A stretch of DNA of 64,000 nt from Apostichopus parvimensis (lineage: Eukaryota; Echinodermata; Holothuroidea; Aspidochirotida; Stichopodidae), in NCBI GenBank assembly GCA_000934455.1, contig KN891057.1:3075-67074 (forward strand), given 5' to 3'. The stretch's first letter is position 1; every line of letters begins with the position of its first letter. The notes under the pieces were generated by a model that saw only the letters and a list, made by a program, of their open reading frames with translations, made no database searches and was not told the origin of the DNA. Positions 1 through 43,536 of the stretch are shown here, in pieces. The position numbers were made by a program, and so were the translations under genes.

Positions 1-2
1 TG

Positions 3-298
3 TTTCTACAGTGGATTACGTATAATTATGTTATCTATAAGCTACGAATTCAGAATGCTGTTGTTAAAGAGTTGTATTTGATGTACCATCGAGCACGCAC
101 GCATGTTCAAGTACTCCTCTCCTGCGAGAGGTTTACTGCATGGTTGCCTATCACTTACGGAATCCAGGTCAAGAATCTTACGCTTGCCTTTAATATGATT
201 CATCACAAGGGACATTGCTATCTTAAGGATTTGCGTCCATTAGGACCAGATATTATTGCACTCGGTCAGCTTATATCTGATCTGATCTCTGTCTGATC
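3..298 (+). other. Unrecognised open frame cut by the window edge
   Basis: The frame is open from base 3 to a TGA at 296-298 (98 codons) with no obligatory start inside the window. The peptide includes HVQVLLSCERFTAWLPITYG, then NLTLAFNMIHHKGHCYLKDL, then LGPDIIALGQL. I do not recognise the family. It is followed by about 340 bp of T-rich sequence ending in a short AAT repeat near 630-641, which looks like the 3' tail of a non-LTR element, so this may be the C-terminus of a mobile-element protein rather than a host exon. Confidence 0.5.
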
Positions 299-479
299 TC
301 TTTATATGTTCCTAGGGTCCATTCTAAGTTAGGAGAACGCGCTTTTTGCTACTAAACTCTGAAATAGTTTTACTATTAAAATTCGAAGTAGTAACATCTT
401 TACCATTTTTAAGAATAGGTTAAGTAAAACCTTACTTTTATCTTCCTTATTTTGAGAAGTATTTATCGTTTGCATTTTA

Positions 480-641
480 TTTGCTCTTACGCTTTTTTTA
501 ATCTCACTGTTTTGATTCTGTATGTGTTGGTTTTTATCCTTCTCTTTTGTTGCCTTGGTTTTTTGTGTCTTGACTCTGTCCAGCGCCTTTTATTACTACT
601 TTGTATAGTTGACACTTTATAAATCTTTTTAATAATAATAA
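480..641 (+). mobile_element. Possible non-LTR element 3' tail with (AAT)n end
   Basis: T-rich sequence containing an agcgcctttt motif and ending in four AAT/ATA units around 630-641. Similar agcgcc plus trinucleotide-tail endings occur at 21484-21558 in this window. No coding domain is visible, so the assignment is tentative. It may belong with the open frame at 3-298. Confidence 0.5.
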
Positions 642-2240
642 TGGTCTTGGCATCTTATCTTATTTGCGATCAATATTGATCAATTGAAAATCATCAAAAA
701 TGTTGACATTTCAATTTTTCAAAATGAAATCTGGATAGAACAAGCTAATAAACTGCTTTGATATGAACATTCAGTAGAGAGCTGCACTAAGAACTTGAAG
801 TAACCAATACCACTCCAACTGAAAATGGTATGAGTAAACTGTGAACGGACAAAGGGGAAGGGGGGGGGGTGATGGGTGTTAGAAGGGCGAGGGGAAGGGG
901 AATTAGAAGGGGTAGACGCCATGTGCTGCAAGTATTGTATATTTAGAAACAATAAAGATAGCAAGTCACCAACACACTGTCATAGCAAGATTATCTTGAA
1001 GGGGGAAAAAATGACAAAACCCAGGTTTTGATAAGTACAAAATATTAAGTGTATTAATGAGCCTGAGGAGATCCTGTACAAGGAAGATGTGCAATGCTTT
1101 CTACAAAATGTTCAACCATTGTGCAAAATTTATCTGAAAATTTTACATAGTTTTTCTCTCACAATATTTCTCCATAATCTTGCTCAATTTTTTTTACCTT
1201 TTTTTTTAACCAGTCTATTTTTTTTATTTTTTTATTTTATTCATGTACACTAAGTGGATACAACGCTAGACTTTCACACACAATTATTTTGAGAAGCATA
1301 TGAATTATCTATCAAAATTAATTTTAAATGAATAAATTATGCAAATTAGATCGTTGTCTGAGAACACCCCCATGACCTATACATTCCTCATTCATTCTAT
1401 ACCGAAACATATAGAAGGAATGAAGCAAAACCCTGCTGTAATTTAAAATTAATTTAAATTTATTTATCAAAGGAAAAAATTGTTACAAAAAGAGAGACAA
1501 TTCTGTAATTATTATTACTCCATAATATGTTTTCTTCTAAAAGAAAAGCACACAACAAACAAATAAGTTTATATAAGATGTAGTGACCTCTATGATCAAA
1601 ACATTACTGGATATGCTTCAGGCCGAATGGGTGTGTGGGGGGGGGGGGGTTATATGGAAGATCAAATCAGTTTACTGAAACATTAGTAGGCAATGGGGAA
1701 AGCACAAGTTGATATGGTAGTGTACACATTGGAATCTTCTTGAAAAATGGATGTGATTTTGAGATAACTACAGTACTGTTAATTGTTTCATTTAAGATGC
1801 CTAGTTGAGTGTCTGGATTATAGTACTTTTAGGTACGTTAGAGTGATATTCTGGTAATGATATGATACTTATATCTATGAGAACAAATATTCTACACTAT
1901 AAGTTGTGTACACTCTATCTCAATATCTTGTTCTTCACTGTATATATGGTACTTTGAAAGTAAACTATTTTAGCCCAAAAAAAACCCTTTTTTTTTTACT
2001 TCAGGAAATGGATCATTGTAGGGGTGAGGGTTCTGTGATGTCATCATGACAGACGTTCTTTTAATCCTTGATTAATACTTGAAATGAGGTTGATTTGGAA
2101 TGTTCTTTTAGTTGTCAATATTATCTTCAGTGGATAACAATTAATGCATTATTAAAAACAAAGACGTTTTCCGCCTGATGACCATGATGACATCACAAAC
2201 TCACAAAAGCTGTTTCCATATGCATTCTAAAAGTTTCTTT
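642..2240. other. Intergenic AT-rich DNA
   Basis: No supported gene. Contains G-homopolymer runs at 862-871 and 1637-1650, T-tracts near 1185-1240 and 1990-2000, and no open frame with recognisable similarity. Confidence 0.5.
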
Positions 2241-2244
2241 AATG

Positions 2245-2470
2245 CTAGTATAGAATGTGGTATATCACAAGTCTGTTAAACAATTCAAATGCTAACCAAC
2301 CACACATTACATACACCAGACGGCAAAGCCTATACCGCGACACAAGCAGTTTTTGATGCAACTTAAAGCATTCTCTCTTGTTATTCCCTTCGTGCCATTC
2401 CTCCAGACAATGTGGCATTTTTACATTGCAGTCACACATGTTTTCACAAGTGCTGAGGTTGTGAGGAGAC
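2245..2470 (-). mobile_element. Possible piggyBac-like transposase tail remnant
   Basis: A minus-strand open frame encodes a Cys/His cluster, CENMCDCNVKMPHCLEEWHE followed by NNKRECFKLHQKL. The C-x-x-C, C-x5-C and CF-x-x-H pattern recalls the cysteine-rich C-terminal domain of piggyBac transposases. Only about 60 residues are visible and no upstream transposase was found, so the assignment is weak. Confidence 0.5.
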
Positions 2471-3766
2471 AGGTAAGTTAAATTAATTTGCTAGTGTCAC
2501 GGTGTATCCATGTTTCAATATAATAACAAACCTCTCAGTAACTTCATTCTTGTTTTCAACATCAGCTATCAATCAATAACCAGCTTGAACAAGTTACAGT
2601 CGCTGTTTCAAATAAACAGTTAAACTGTCAACAACTTGTTCGCTGCTCCCCATGGAACATGCCAACAACAGTGACTTACTTACCAGGCCCTTGCACTCAG
2701 CATGTCAATCTATCAGTCACTATTAAGTATCTTAGTCAACTACTTTCTTTGACCCTTCCATGAAATGTTCCAGATTACCTAGCAGTCTCTATGTAGCCTG
2801 ACCAATGCACAAAATAACTCAACCTTTGCCATAAAATATAATTATTAAGCAGTGAGTCAATCAGAAACTGTGTCCTTCCATTCAGCTGCACTCACAAAAT
2901 AATACAAACCCTTGCAATATGTATGTGAATTTATCTCTCTCAGTAACTGGGCCCTCATTTTCAACATTTCAACCCTTTCAATACATATATGAGTTCATCT
3001 CTCTCAGTCACTCAGTAACTGGGCCCAGCTCACTTTTAACATTTCAACCACACCTCAACCCTTTCAATACATATATGGGTTCATCTCTATCAGTCACTCA
3101 GTAACTGGGCCTCAACCCTTTCAATAAACATATGAATTTATCTCTCTCAGTCACTCAGAACTGGGCCCTCGCTTTCAACATTTCAGCCACACCTCAACCC
3201 TTTCAATGAAATATGTTTTCATCCCTCTCAGTCGCTCAGTAGCTGGGCCCTCAACATTTCAACCACATATCAACCCTTTCAATAAACACATGGGTTCATC
3301 TGTCTCAGTCCCTCAGTTACTGGGCCCTTGCTTTCAACATTTCAACCCTTTCAATAAACATATGGGTTCATCTCTCTCAGTCGCTCAGTAGCTGGGCCCT
3401 CGCTTTCAACCTCATATCAACCCTTTCAATAAACATATGGGTTCATCTGTCTCAGTCGCTCAGTAACTGGGCCCTCGCTTTCAACATTTCAACCACATAT
3501 GAACCCTTTCAATAAACATCTGAGTTCCTCTCTCTCAGTCGCTCAGTAACTGGGCCCTTACTTTCAACCACATATCAACCCTTTCAATAAACATTTGAGT
3601 TCATCTCTCTCAGTCGCTCAGTAGCTGGGCCCTAGCTTTCAACATTTCATCCTCATATCAACCCTTCAATACAAGTATGAGTCCATATCTCTCAGTCGCT
3701 CAGTAGCTGGGCCCTTGCTTTCAACCACATATAAACCCTTTCAATAAACATATGGGTTCATCTGTC

Positions 3767-33919
<30,153 letters not shown>

Positions 33920-35740
33920 ATCTCAAGCGTACGAAACCATAACTGTATACCAGCAATATTAGACTAAATCCCACATTTCCGAAGAAAATTCGAGGAAGAA
34001 CGGCAGTGACTACTACGTTCCCTGAGTGTATGATACAAATCTGTGTAGAGCCGTTGCCTCATAACATCATATATTTACGCATAAAAAGTAGTACCATATT
34101 ATTCGTCGTTCTTGCAGTCAAATATTAAGTCAGGTGCATTGGTTTGCTTCAGAAACTCTTTGGTTAGTCTTTGGTAATAGTTTGGGTATTTTCTACTGTT
34201 TTTATATATTATTTTATGGAACATAACATGTTTAACTTGTTTAAGAGGAAAATAAAATATTCTACCGCCATTCCTGTTTACCTTTGACCTCCTTGTCAAG
34301 ACGCAAGTCGGCCATGTGTACAAAAGCCTACGTATTTCGTCTTTGTATAGAATTTGCATGTTACACTGTGCTGTATACCCTTGTACAGTAGTAGTACTTG
34401 TAGAGAGACGAATATCAGCTGACTTTTCTGCACGGAAACAATACGTGTGTAATATCAGTGCAGTCTGATGAAACTATAATGATACAGGGGTATTAGTACG
34501 TTGGTATTTTGTCCACCTGTCTCCGGGAAAGAGGTATTTGAATGTTTTATATCATTTACGAGAATCACACGAAAGAAGCTAGTTTTATATTTTAGCTGTC
34601 AGCTATATCTTAGCTTATAATCCATTGAAGTGAATAAAAATGAAATAATATTGCTAAGACGAAAACCAAGGTTAAAGTTAGGCTAACCTTCATTACTATT
34701 ACTAATCTTTTAACAATTAAGTATGAAAAGACCTAAGTTAGGTCTTGATGGATTTTTGTAACGATAAAGGTGCATTTGAAATATTCATCAACGCGACTAC
34801 TTCAGTTTTTGATGACTAAAATATGGAAAAATTTTTGAAATTCCCATTGCGCCCAACATAGCATAACACTTAACATTGCTTAACAATAACATTGCTAGCC
34901 TAGTTACAAGGTAGCATACAGCTAGGTTAGTTTGTAAGTTGTAGGCATTGGCTACCCTCCAGTCCAGTCCTATTTCTAAGTTAGATTTTACATTTACATT
35001 CATCAAGCTGATTGCTCTCTGAAACTTTACTGAACAGAATGTGGTATAAGACAAAGATGCATAGGCCTATCTCAGCAGTGAATATTTGGACTTCAAGATT
35101 TTTCTGATGCCTTTTACTCATGACATGGTTATAATAAAATTAAGACAAATCACATCAATTGCTTGAAAAATTATTTTGACATTATTTCAATGCTATTAGA
35201 ACACAATGTAACATGAGGTTTGTTTAATAAATAGAATAACTTCAGTAGCAGTCCCAGGTTTAACTTAACTACAATCATAAACCATAACTTCATACAACAT
35301 TTATACTAATGCTATCACAATCTATTATCAACTTGACACTTGTGTTATGAAAATGGTAGAAGTAACATTAAACATTACTGAAATATATTGATATGATGTC
35401 AAATAAGAGTATTGTTGCAACTATTAATTGTCACTATAATCGCAGCTTGCGTTCCAACAAATGCCATTTTATAACATTTTATCAACATTTACGATTGAGA
35501 ACACTTAGGCTACAAGTGGCTTTTAACATTTACTGAGATTCAGATCTTCTGTATCCCCATTGCCATAAGTATAACAGAAAGACACTATGTTAAACAGCAA
35601 TGCGAAACAAGCCTACAGAGAATTTTTCCTCGGAGGTGAAAATGAATTGATAAAAAGATCCTTCTCGTCCTGCAGTACCATGTGTGGTCTACTTTGACAT
35701 TTCGACATGACTGAACTTCTGGTAATCAATATTTAAATAT
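33920..35740. promoter_or_regulatory. Divergent PHIP/DHDDS intergenic region
   Basis: 1.8 kb between the two start codons. It should contain both promoters and 5' UTRs, and possibly non-coding first exons. AT-rich; no CpG-dense block or TATA box was identifiable by eye. No other gene is supported here. Confidence 0.5.
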
Positions 35741-38700
35741 ATGAAACTTTCAGAAAAAATAGCTGGCAGAATGAGTGCTGCTGAGTTGCAGAAGCTCCGA
35801 GAATCCTCGGAATGGTTTCCTGAAAAAGAGTATTTGGCCCAGCAGACTTGGCTCCAAAAGACATGTGCCAGAATCCTAAGTTGTGGGCCGATGCCAAAGC
35901 ACATTGCTTTCATTATGGATGGCAATAGAAGATACGCTAGGAAGTCATCCATCGACAGACAGGAGGGTCACTTGCAGGGTTTTAACAAATTAGCCGAGGT
36001 AAATCAAAGTGCAATGCAAATTTCTCATTAACCTGTCTGTATGTTTCTGTATGTCTCTGCGTGTTTTTGTCCCTTCTGTTACTGTTACTTGTCATGCAGC
36101 CTCTGAAGAAGATCCTGCTAGGATGGAAATGTCAGGCCAACTTACTTTTACACATTCTCTTACACAGGCTCTCTAGTGGATAAGCAGTTTGCTAACAGTT
36201 TTATTTTATTTTTATTTCAAATTTCTCATCAGTTTTTCAGCAGTATGTAAGATAAATGCACTTCATCACTTCAGTATTAATTATTTGTGACATCAATTTA
36301 GTACAGTATGCAGTGGCGTAGGAAGGTACTTTTGAGTGGGGGGGCTGAAGCCTGGGGGAGGGGTCTTTTTTTGAAATTTTTTTGCATTTCCAGGTGACCT
36401 CAGATGCAAGTTGGTGCAATATAGCACACTTCAACACCCACTCCATTTTGTAAATAATTTTGCATTTTCACCTGGCCTTAAATGCAATTTGGTGATCCAA
36501 ATGAGATTTTTTTTCTCATTTGGAAATGAAAAAGGGGTTTTCTGACTTGCGGAGCGGGGGGGCGGAATGATACTTCCGCCCCACCATATTTTTCACTGGG
36601 GGGGCTGGCGCCCCCCAGCCCCCCCGGTTCCTACGCCCTTGACAGTATGCAAATTACATTGAGCATTTGCTCCTATTTATTCCTTGTCGCATGTATTATA
36701 GGGCTTGTCGATTTGGAAATTAATATATCAGACTCTATTTTATTTTCTGGCATGAAGAGGACATGTTGATATGTTATTTTACAAATTAAATTTGAAACAA
36801 GTTGAGTTACAAATGTTATTCCCTGGATACCCAATTTACCTTTAAGCCTTTAAATGTACTGACTACTATTTGAATATGTATTTGTTACATTATTCCAATT
36901 AACTATATAGATACTTAAAAGAAAGAGGTTTTTTAACTTTCAGGTATTCTTATATTGGATGTTTAATTTTTATTCTATTTTTTCATCATGACAATTTTTA
37001 GAAATAATGGATAGAAGTTTTTCTTTCTTTATATTTTACAGACATTGCAATGGTGTTTAGATTTAGGTATCACAGAAGTAACAGTCTACGCTTTCAGCAT
37101 TGAGAACTTCAAACGATCCAAAGATGAAGTGGACGGACTCATGCACTTAGCCAGACAGAAGTTTGAAAAATTGCTAGAAGAAAAGTAAGTGAAAGAAAGA
37201 AAGAAGGGTATCTGAAAAATTTAGGTCTTTGCCACTAGATACCACTATATGTTAAAATGTTGCACCATATAAATTCATAGTCAAATCTTCTGCATAGTCA
37301 AGCATTAGCGTAATGTACTCAGTAATGGGACACAAAAACACAGGTGTAGGAATTCAGATTTCAGAATGGTAGATTCACAAGGAAGGAAAGTAAATATTGA
37401 CCCAAAAGTGGGTCAATGGGAGGCACGATAATAAAAGGTCTTTAATTTGGAGTGGGTTATGGTAGATTTGAGTGCATATGTTGATGTAAGGCAGGTTACT
37501 ATCTTTGTCCATAAATACACAACCTAGAAAAAGGTTTTTTTTTTTTGGGGGGGGGGGCAGCTGACAGAATACTCATTCAGCATGATATGTACTGCTTACT
37601 TTAAGAAAGTCAGTTTACAGCTTAAATGCTAAACCTAACCCTAACAACTATTTCACAACAAGTATACTCTGTCCAGAGAGAACTTAACTTTTTTTCTTAC
37701 TGATTTAGACTATTACCTAGTAATTGGGTAAGAGGGAAATAACTGCACCATCACTGCCTGGGAGTGGAGGGGGGATCGGGGGATATAGCATGACTACAGA
37801 CATGGGAAAAATGAAAATATGTGATAAAGAATAAGGTATTGTCAAGTTTATCATACTTTCATAAAGTATTGAAAATGGTGCGATGAAAGTGGGTCCAGTT
37901 GATATCATTTTCCCCTGGGTCTGACTCCCCCCCCCCCCTATACTGTTCATAATACTAGGTTGGTATGTAAGTTCAAGTTATGACCTTTAAACAGATGATT
38001 GAAACCTGAAACAAGTTAAGTATAATTTTTTTATCAATCAAATGGAATCCTTCGAGGCATTTTTCGAAAAGGTTTGAACAATTTAGTCCCCTTTCCATGG
38101 ACAAAATCCTGTTCAAAAATGTGAATATGTCATGCCAATGATAAATAGCTTCCAATGCTACCTTACTCAATGAAATAATGTAACTGTTTCTCAAGGCTAC
38201 CTAACTCAATGAAATATTTTAACTGTTTTTCAAGGGTACCTAAATCAATGAAATTATGTAACTATTTCTCAAGGGTACCAAACTCAATGAAATTATAAAT
38301 TTCTCAACAATGAAATAATGTAACTGCTTCTCAAGGCTGCGAAATGTTACTGGGGGGGGTCAGGGAAGGGAGAGGAAGGGGGTGGTTCTGTTTGTTTTGT
38401 TCTTTTGGTTCTCTTTTCTATTTGTGAAGTTCTGTATTTTTTTTAGGGAGTGTTACTACCCGACAAGCCCTATAGGGTTTTTTAGTACACTTCCTTTCAC
38501 AAGTTTTGTTTCTTATCTCCTTCTATGTCATATGTCATACTTATGTTGTGATAGAACAAAAATAAATAAATGAAATGAAAGGCTACCTTACTCAATGAAA
38601 TAATGTAACTGTTTCTCGAGGCTACCTAACTCCATGAAAGTAGCTGTTTCTCAAGGCTACCTAACTCATTATTCAAGGCTACCTTACTCAATGAAATATT

Positions 38701-41700
38701 GTAACTGTTTCTCAAGGCTACCTAACTCAATGAAAGTAGCTGTTTCTCAAGGCTACCTAACTCATTATTCAAGGCTACCTTACTCAAAGAAATATTGTAA
38801 CTGTTTCTCTAGGCTACCTAACTCAATGAAATAATGTAACTGTTTCTCAAGGCTACCTAACTCAGTTCTCAAGGCTACCTTACTCAATGAAATAATGTAA
38901 CTGTTTCTCACACATTTTCCATACTAATTGCAATTTTTCCTTCTTTTAATTCAATTTTTTGATAGGAATGAAATAATGAAGCATGGTGTTTGTATACGTG
39001 TCCTCGGCGATCTCACTCTCTTGCCAAAAGATGTCCAGGAGGTCGTAGCAGATGCCATGTACATATCAAGAAATAATACCAGGTAGGGAAACTTAATATC
39101 ATTAGTCGACCAATCATATAGCACAGGGGTTTCCTTACTGGGGTGCATGAACCCCCAGGGGGTGTGTAAGTCCATCCCAGGGGGTGCGTGAGATGTTTCT
39201 GAAATTCAAAACTAGAGTACTTTTTGTTGAACTAAAATCTGATTTGCAAAAGTCGTACCTATCGACAAAAGCTTTTAGCGTTCCATACGCATATGGTGCC
39301 ATAGTAATACCGTACCATGCAATTTTCAATAAAACAAGAAACTGAACCTTTAACAAACAACGGTAAGCCGAATAAAAGAAAAAAAAGAACCAAAACCAGG
39401 CCCGAAAAGTTGGGGGTTAGTGGCCAACTCTGACATCCACAGGGGGTTCGTGGGGGGATTAAGTTAGGGAAATCCTGATAGCATATCCTTGGAATTCCTA
39501 TAGCCAAGTACTGTATATACATATATGAGACAATATCTTGTTAGATCAAAATAGTCACAAGATGAATTCAATTATGGTTTGTTACCATTGTTGTTCACAC
39601 TCTCAATTTTCTTGACTATGTAGACTGGGAGACGGCCTTAGCTGGGGTAGCTTGAGGGGGTGACTTTCGTGGTTATAATATGAAAACCCTGTCATTTTAG
39701 CTTATTTCCCCTAAAGATTTCAGCAAGACCAAAAAATGAACCCCAACGATGAAACATTAAAAACTTGTACCACCTACAAAACACTTGTCCTCTGTGAGAC
39801 AAGTTTTGTTTAATTTGACCCTCAAGGTTTTATTCTCAGGAGGAAGAGGGCTAGAACTTGGTTGAAATTACTCTTGATAACTCTTTTCCAGTTTGAACAT
39901 GGCTAGAAGTTGCAAGGAATATCTTCCACCCTGCTGTAAATTTGCATTTCAAAACATTTACATTTATTGCATCTACTTGTTACAATTTTCATTTGTCTAT
40001 TTTCAGGGCCATCTTAAATGTTTGCATGGCATACACTGCCAGGCATGAAATCACAAATGCATTCAAAGAAGTGTCATGGGGTGTTAGCAAAGGTCTGCTT
40101 AAGTCAAGGTAAGATTTATTTTTTGTATTTTTGTGTACAGAAAAGCACATAATTGATCAGACCTTTATTGATATTGTTGTCATGAAATTAAGAATGATTT
40201 AAGTATTATTAAGAACCTAAGTTAGTAAATCATGAAAGTTTATACCATGTCAGGGTAATATATCATTGTTCTCACTATCTTGATATACATCTATGCTCTC
40301 ACCATACTGAATTGTACATGTTTAAGATGCTGTTCAAAATGTCATATGTATCAAAAATTACTGCACAATATCTTAAACAGTTAATGGCCTCAGGGATTTA
40401 TTTTGACACAGAACCCTTGCAGCACTTGCAGCACATTGTCCTTTCAAAGTTCAGTTAGTGACAGCTATTGTAATAATATTTGCTCAATGTTGATATAACT
40501 CAGGACTCAAATGGTCCATGTAGGTTATCTCAAATGGTCTCTCAAATTTGACAATTTTCTGAAGATTATTTATACCCTAGAGATGACTTTTGTGTTGGAG
40601 TAAGTGTATAAACAACTTCATATAGAGCTCTCATTTGATTGCCAAAGGAATGGTTGCATGGTGACTCTGCTCAATTTTAGTCAAACATCTTTGGGTGTAT
40701 ATTTCATGTAGGAAGACTGTTCTTTCTGAACACATCAAATCTTGCAACAGACTAAAACATCATTTTAATGATGGCAAGGAATCACTAAGCCACTTGGCTT
40801 TAGAGTTTCAAAAATCTTCAATAGATATCACAAGTTGTTTTCCATGTTCCGTCGTTTCTAATTGATGGGAAAACAGATGATCAGTCTGGTAACTTTCTCC
40901 AGTCCAAACATTTCCCTACCTAGCTCAAGCCCTGTATTACAGCTCATTATCAGTAAATATTATTGGACTGCCTGCTAGGCCTTCACTGTCACTGATGTTA
41001 GCTGTAATTCAGCCAATGGTAACTTGATTTTAGCCATTAGATTTTAATTGCATTACTTAGCAAGTGGCTAAGATTGTGAACTTCTAAGCCTGAATCCTCA
41101 GAGATATTACTCTGTCTCCTAGTTGGAATCTCAGTCTCCTGCTTAAAACGTTCACTTGCTCATATCAAAATTTGTTCTATGATTCTGTAACTTAAAGGCA
41201 TTGAAGACTCGCCCCAAACCGCGTGCGGCCATCTGATAAAGTTAACTTTCCGTTGCTTGCAAGTGACGTTTTGTTTGTGTCACTACAAAATGCAGACAGT
41301 AATGAAACGTGATACCTTGTTATATTTTATCTAGACCTGAGATGTCCATCGCTGCTATTATATTATGTACACTGTGTTGTTGGTATTGACCGTAGCTGCA
41401 TGTACTGACTGTGCACTAGTAGCAAGCTGTGTGTGTATTTTCTGGGATAGATGTTGGTGTCTAACACTTCTGTTACACCTCATTCGAAACTAGGTCAGAT
41501 ACCGGCATGAGACGTTTCTTTGTGCGCGAGTCTTCTCACCCTTTAAGATTTATGTGTGTCCTCTGTTTTACTTCAGCGATATTTCGGAAGAAGTCTTGGA
41601 GAAGTGTTTCTATACTAGTCATTCCCCTGATCCAGATCTCTTGATCAGAACCTCTGGGGAGGTTCGGCTCAGTGATTTCCTCTTGTGGCAGGTAAGGTTC

Positions 41701-43536
41701 TCCCTGTGTTATACCTGTGTCTCCACTACTGAGTGGTAATAAGGCGATAAATTTTTAAAGTCTACATGGAACTAAATTCACTTTGAACATATTTGGCATT
41801 ATGTATTTTACGTTTGAGTATATTTGGCATTATGTATTTCACGTATGCTCACACACAAAAAGACAACATTAAATAAATTCAAAGGAATGAGAATGGAAAT
41901 AAGTTGAAAGTGAATATGTATGACTGCTAATGAATATTGAAAAAGGAATGTGGATGATTGCCTGTAATTGTTATATAAAAACACATTCTTTGCATTGTCT
42001 TCATTATCACCCAATTTGGTGGGATGCTAATATATTTCATAAAAAGCACTTCAAGGTAAATAATCATTCTTGAGAAGTATGATTTAAACTAAAATCTTTT
42101 AACTAACTAAAATCATCTTAACTAACATCTTTTAGTTTATGAAATGCAAAATGGTATTGCAAAACTCATCTCCTTTTTTGGCACTTTTATTTTGCAGAGC
42201 AGTTATTCAGTCCTAGCTTTTGTTGAAGTACTGTGGCCAGAGTATTCCATTTGGCATTTCTTTCAAGGAATATTGTACTATCAAATGAACCAGAAACAAG
42301 TGCAGGTGAGCTAAGAGATATATTCTTACTGCTTAGCTAATTTCTACTAGAGAATCAGCTGAACAAAAGGAGGAGGGGAACCTTCTGTCTGTCTACCTAT
42401 TTATGTATCTATTTATCTATCAGTCAAATCGATCAATAGATGAAATTTGATGAATGCCAGAAGTGCATGAAGATGCTCTAAGGCAGGGGTTCCCTAACTG
42501 GGGTGCATGAACCTCCAGGGGGTGCGTGTGTCCATCCCAGGGGGTTCGTGAGATGTTTTTTCTGAAATTCAAATATAGAGTACTTTTTGTTGAACTAAAA
42601 TCTGATATATCATATAATTTAGTAATGTACAAAAGTTGTACCTATCGACAAACTCTACAATATTACACTATGAACTTGATCTTTTACAAAGCACTCTAAT
42701 GCGTATTATAGAATAATATTGACTCGGATCGTGTCTCGAAAAGTTGGGGGTTCGTGGACAACTGTGACATCCACAGGGGGTTCGTGGGGGCTTAAAGTTA
42801 GGGAAACCCTGCTTTAAGGAGCTGAAGTACAAACATGCAATTATTGTTGATTCACCTTCTGAAAATAAATGGACTTCCAGGCAAATCTTTGAACTTTTAT
42901 ATTCTGGAAGTCTTTTCCACCTTTTAAGCATGATAGAGAAAGTTATTTCACCAAAAGCATATGTACAAGTTGACTGAAAAGGAAATTCATTGCTTGTCAT
43001 TTATGCATGTTGGGTGAATAACAGACTATATGGAATAAATCATATTGTTGCAGCACTTGAGTTTTCAAACTAACAGTGTGGAATATTTTCACTTTGTTAT
43101 GTAAGTCTTACATTGTCACGTTCGTCTGCCACTGGAATAACTCTTTGAGATTATCTGCATTAGAACACAGAACTGCAACCACAGAGGATCACAGATTGAA
43201 ATGGGGTTTCCATCAAAGAATAAAAGTAGTGTTCTCTCAAAATTTCATTACAAATACCCTACTTTTCTATATATTGTCTAGATTGCCAGAGATAAGCGTG
43301 ATTCCCTCCGGTTGGATGCAATCTTCGAGTCGGATAAAACAGAGGTGGTGAAGATGTTATCGGAGGAAAACAAGTGTCCCGAACAGACGGCAATTCTTCC
43401 TCAGAGGATAGCAGAATATGCAGCTCAGAGGCAAAAACGGATTACCAATTTTGTGGAAACATTAGATGCTAAAAGAACTCAACAATTATTGAATATGCTA
43501 CCAGCGAGAACGATGTCAGAAATACCAACTTCATGA
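35741..43536 (+). CDS. DHDDS: Dehydrodolichyl diphosphate synthase subunit, 7 exons
   Basis: Cis-prenyltransferase catalytic subunit that elongates farnesyl diphosphate for dolichol, working at the ER with NUS1 (family knowledge). Exons: 35741-35998, 37042-37184, 38966-39082, 40007-40108, 41577-41691, 42198-42305, 43282-43536. All junction phases agree and give 365 codons plus stop; human is about 333. The active-site P-loop [20 protein letters not shown] (catalytic Asp in MDGN) is in exon 1. [15 protein letters not shown] follows in exon 2, [13 protein letters not shown] in exon 3, and [18 protein letters not shown] in exon 5. The N-terminus is longer than in human; a second Met at 35771 (MSAAELQ) would shorten it by ten residues. 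Introns carry three hAT-like elements and a 50-bp-unit tandem array. Transcribed divergently from PHIP. Confidence 0.5.
36225..36910 (+). repeat. Interspersed repeat, inverted partner of 31350-31740 (interrupted by hAT)
   Basis: Matches the reverse complement of 31350-31740 on both sides of the hAT element at 36311-36641. The left half ends in tttagtacagtatg and the right half resumes with caaattacatt. In DHDDS intron 1. Confidence 0.5.
36311..36641. mobile_element. hAT-like non-autonomous element, 331 bp, with 8-bp TSD
   Basis: Ends cagtggcgtaggaa and ttcctacgcccttg (imperfect inverted repeats), flanked by identical ACAGTATG at 36303-36310 and 36642-36649. G/C-rich ends, no coding capacity. 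Inserted into an older repeat whose uninterrupted paralogue is at 31350-31740. Confidence 0.5.
38153..38915. repeat. Tandem array, about 50-bp units, in DHDDS intron 2
   Basis: Variants of ctcaaggctacctaactcaa followed by tgaaataatgtaactgttt repeat across the region, with a non-repeat interruption at about 38345-38580. The array ends about 50 bp before the exon 3 acceptor (38965). Confidence 0.5.
38345..38580 (+). mobile_element. Probable LINE 3' end inserted in the tandem array
   Basis: Unique sequence inside the array, ending gttgtgatagaacaaaaata followed by aataaatgaaatgaaa, an A-rich tail of non-LTR type. It carries a small hairpin ccctataggg. No coding part retained; family assignment is tentative. 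Confidence 0.5.
39124..39477. mobile_element. hAT-like non-autonomous element, 354 bp (family A, copy 1)
   Basis: Starts caggggtttccttactgggg and ends gttagggaaatcctg. Flanks atatagca (39116-39123) and atagca (39478-39483) fit a target duplication with a small deletion. Shares most of its sequence with the copy at 42484. In DHDDS intron 3. Confidence 0.5.
42484..42811. mobile_element. hAT-like non-autonomous element, 328 bp (family A, copy 2)
   Basis: Ends CAGGGGTTCCCTAAC and GTTAGGGAAACCCTG (one mismatch as inverted repeats). Flanks ctctaagg (42476-42483) and ctttaagg (42812-42819) form an 8-bp target duplication with one difference. Same family and orientation as 39124-39477. In DHDDS intron 6. 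Confidence 0.5.
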
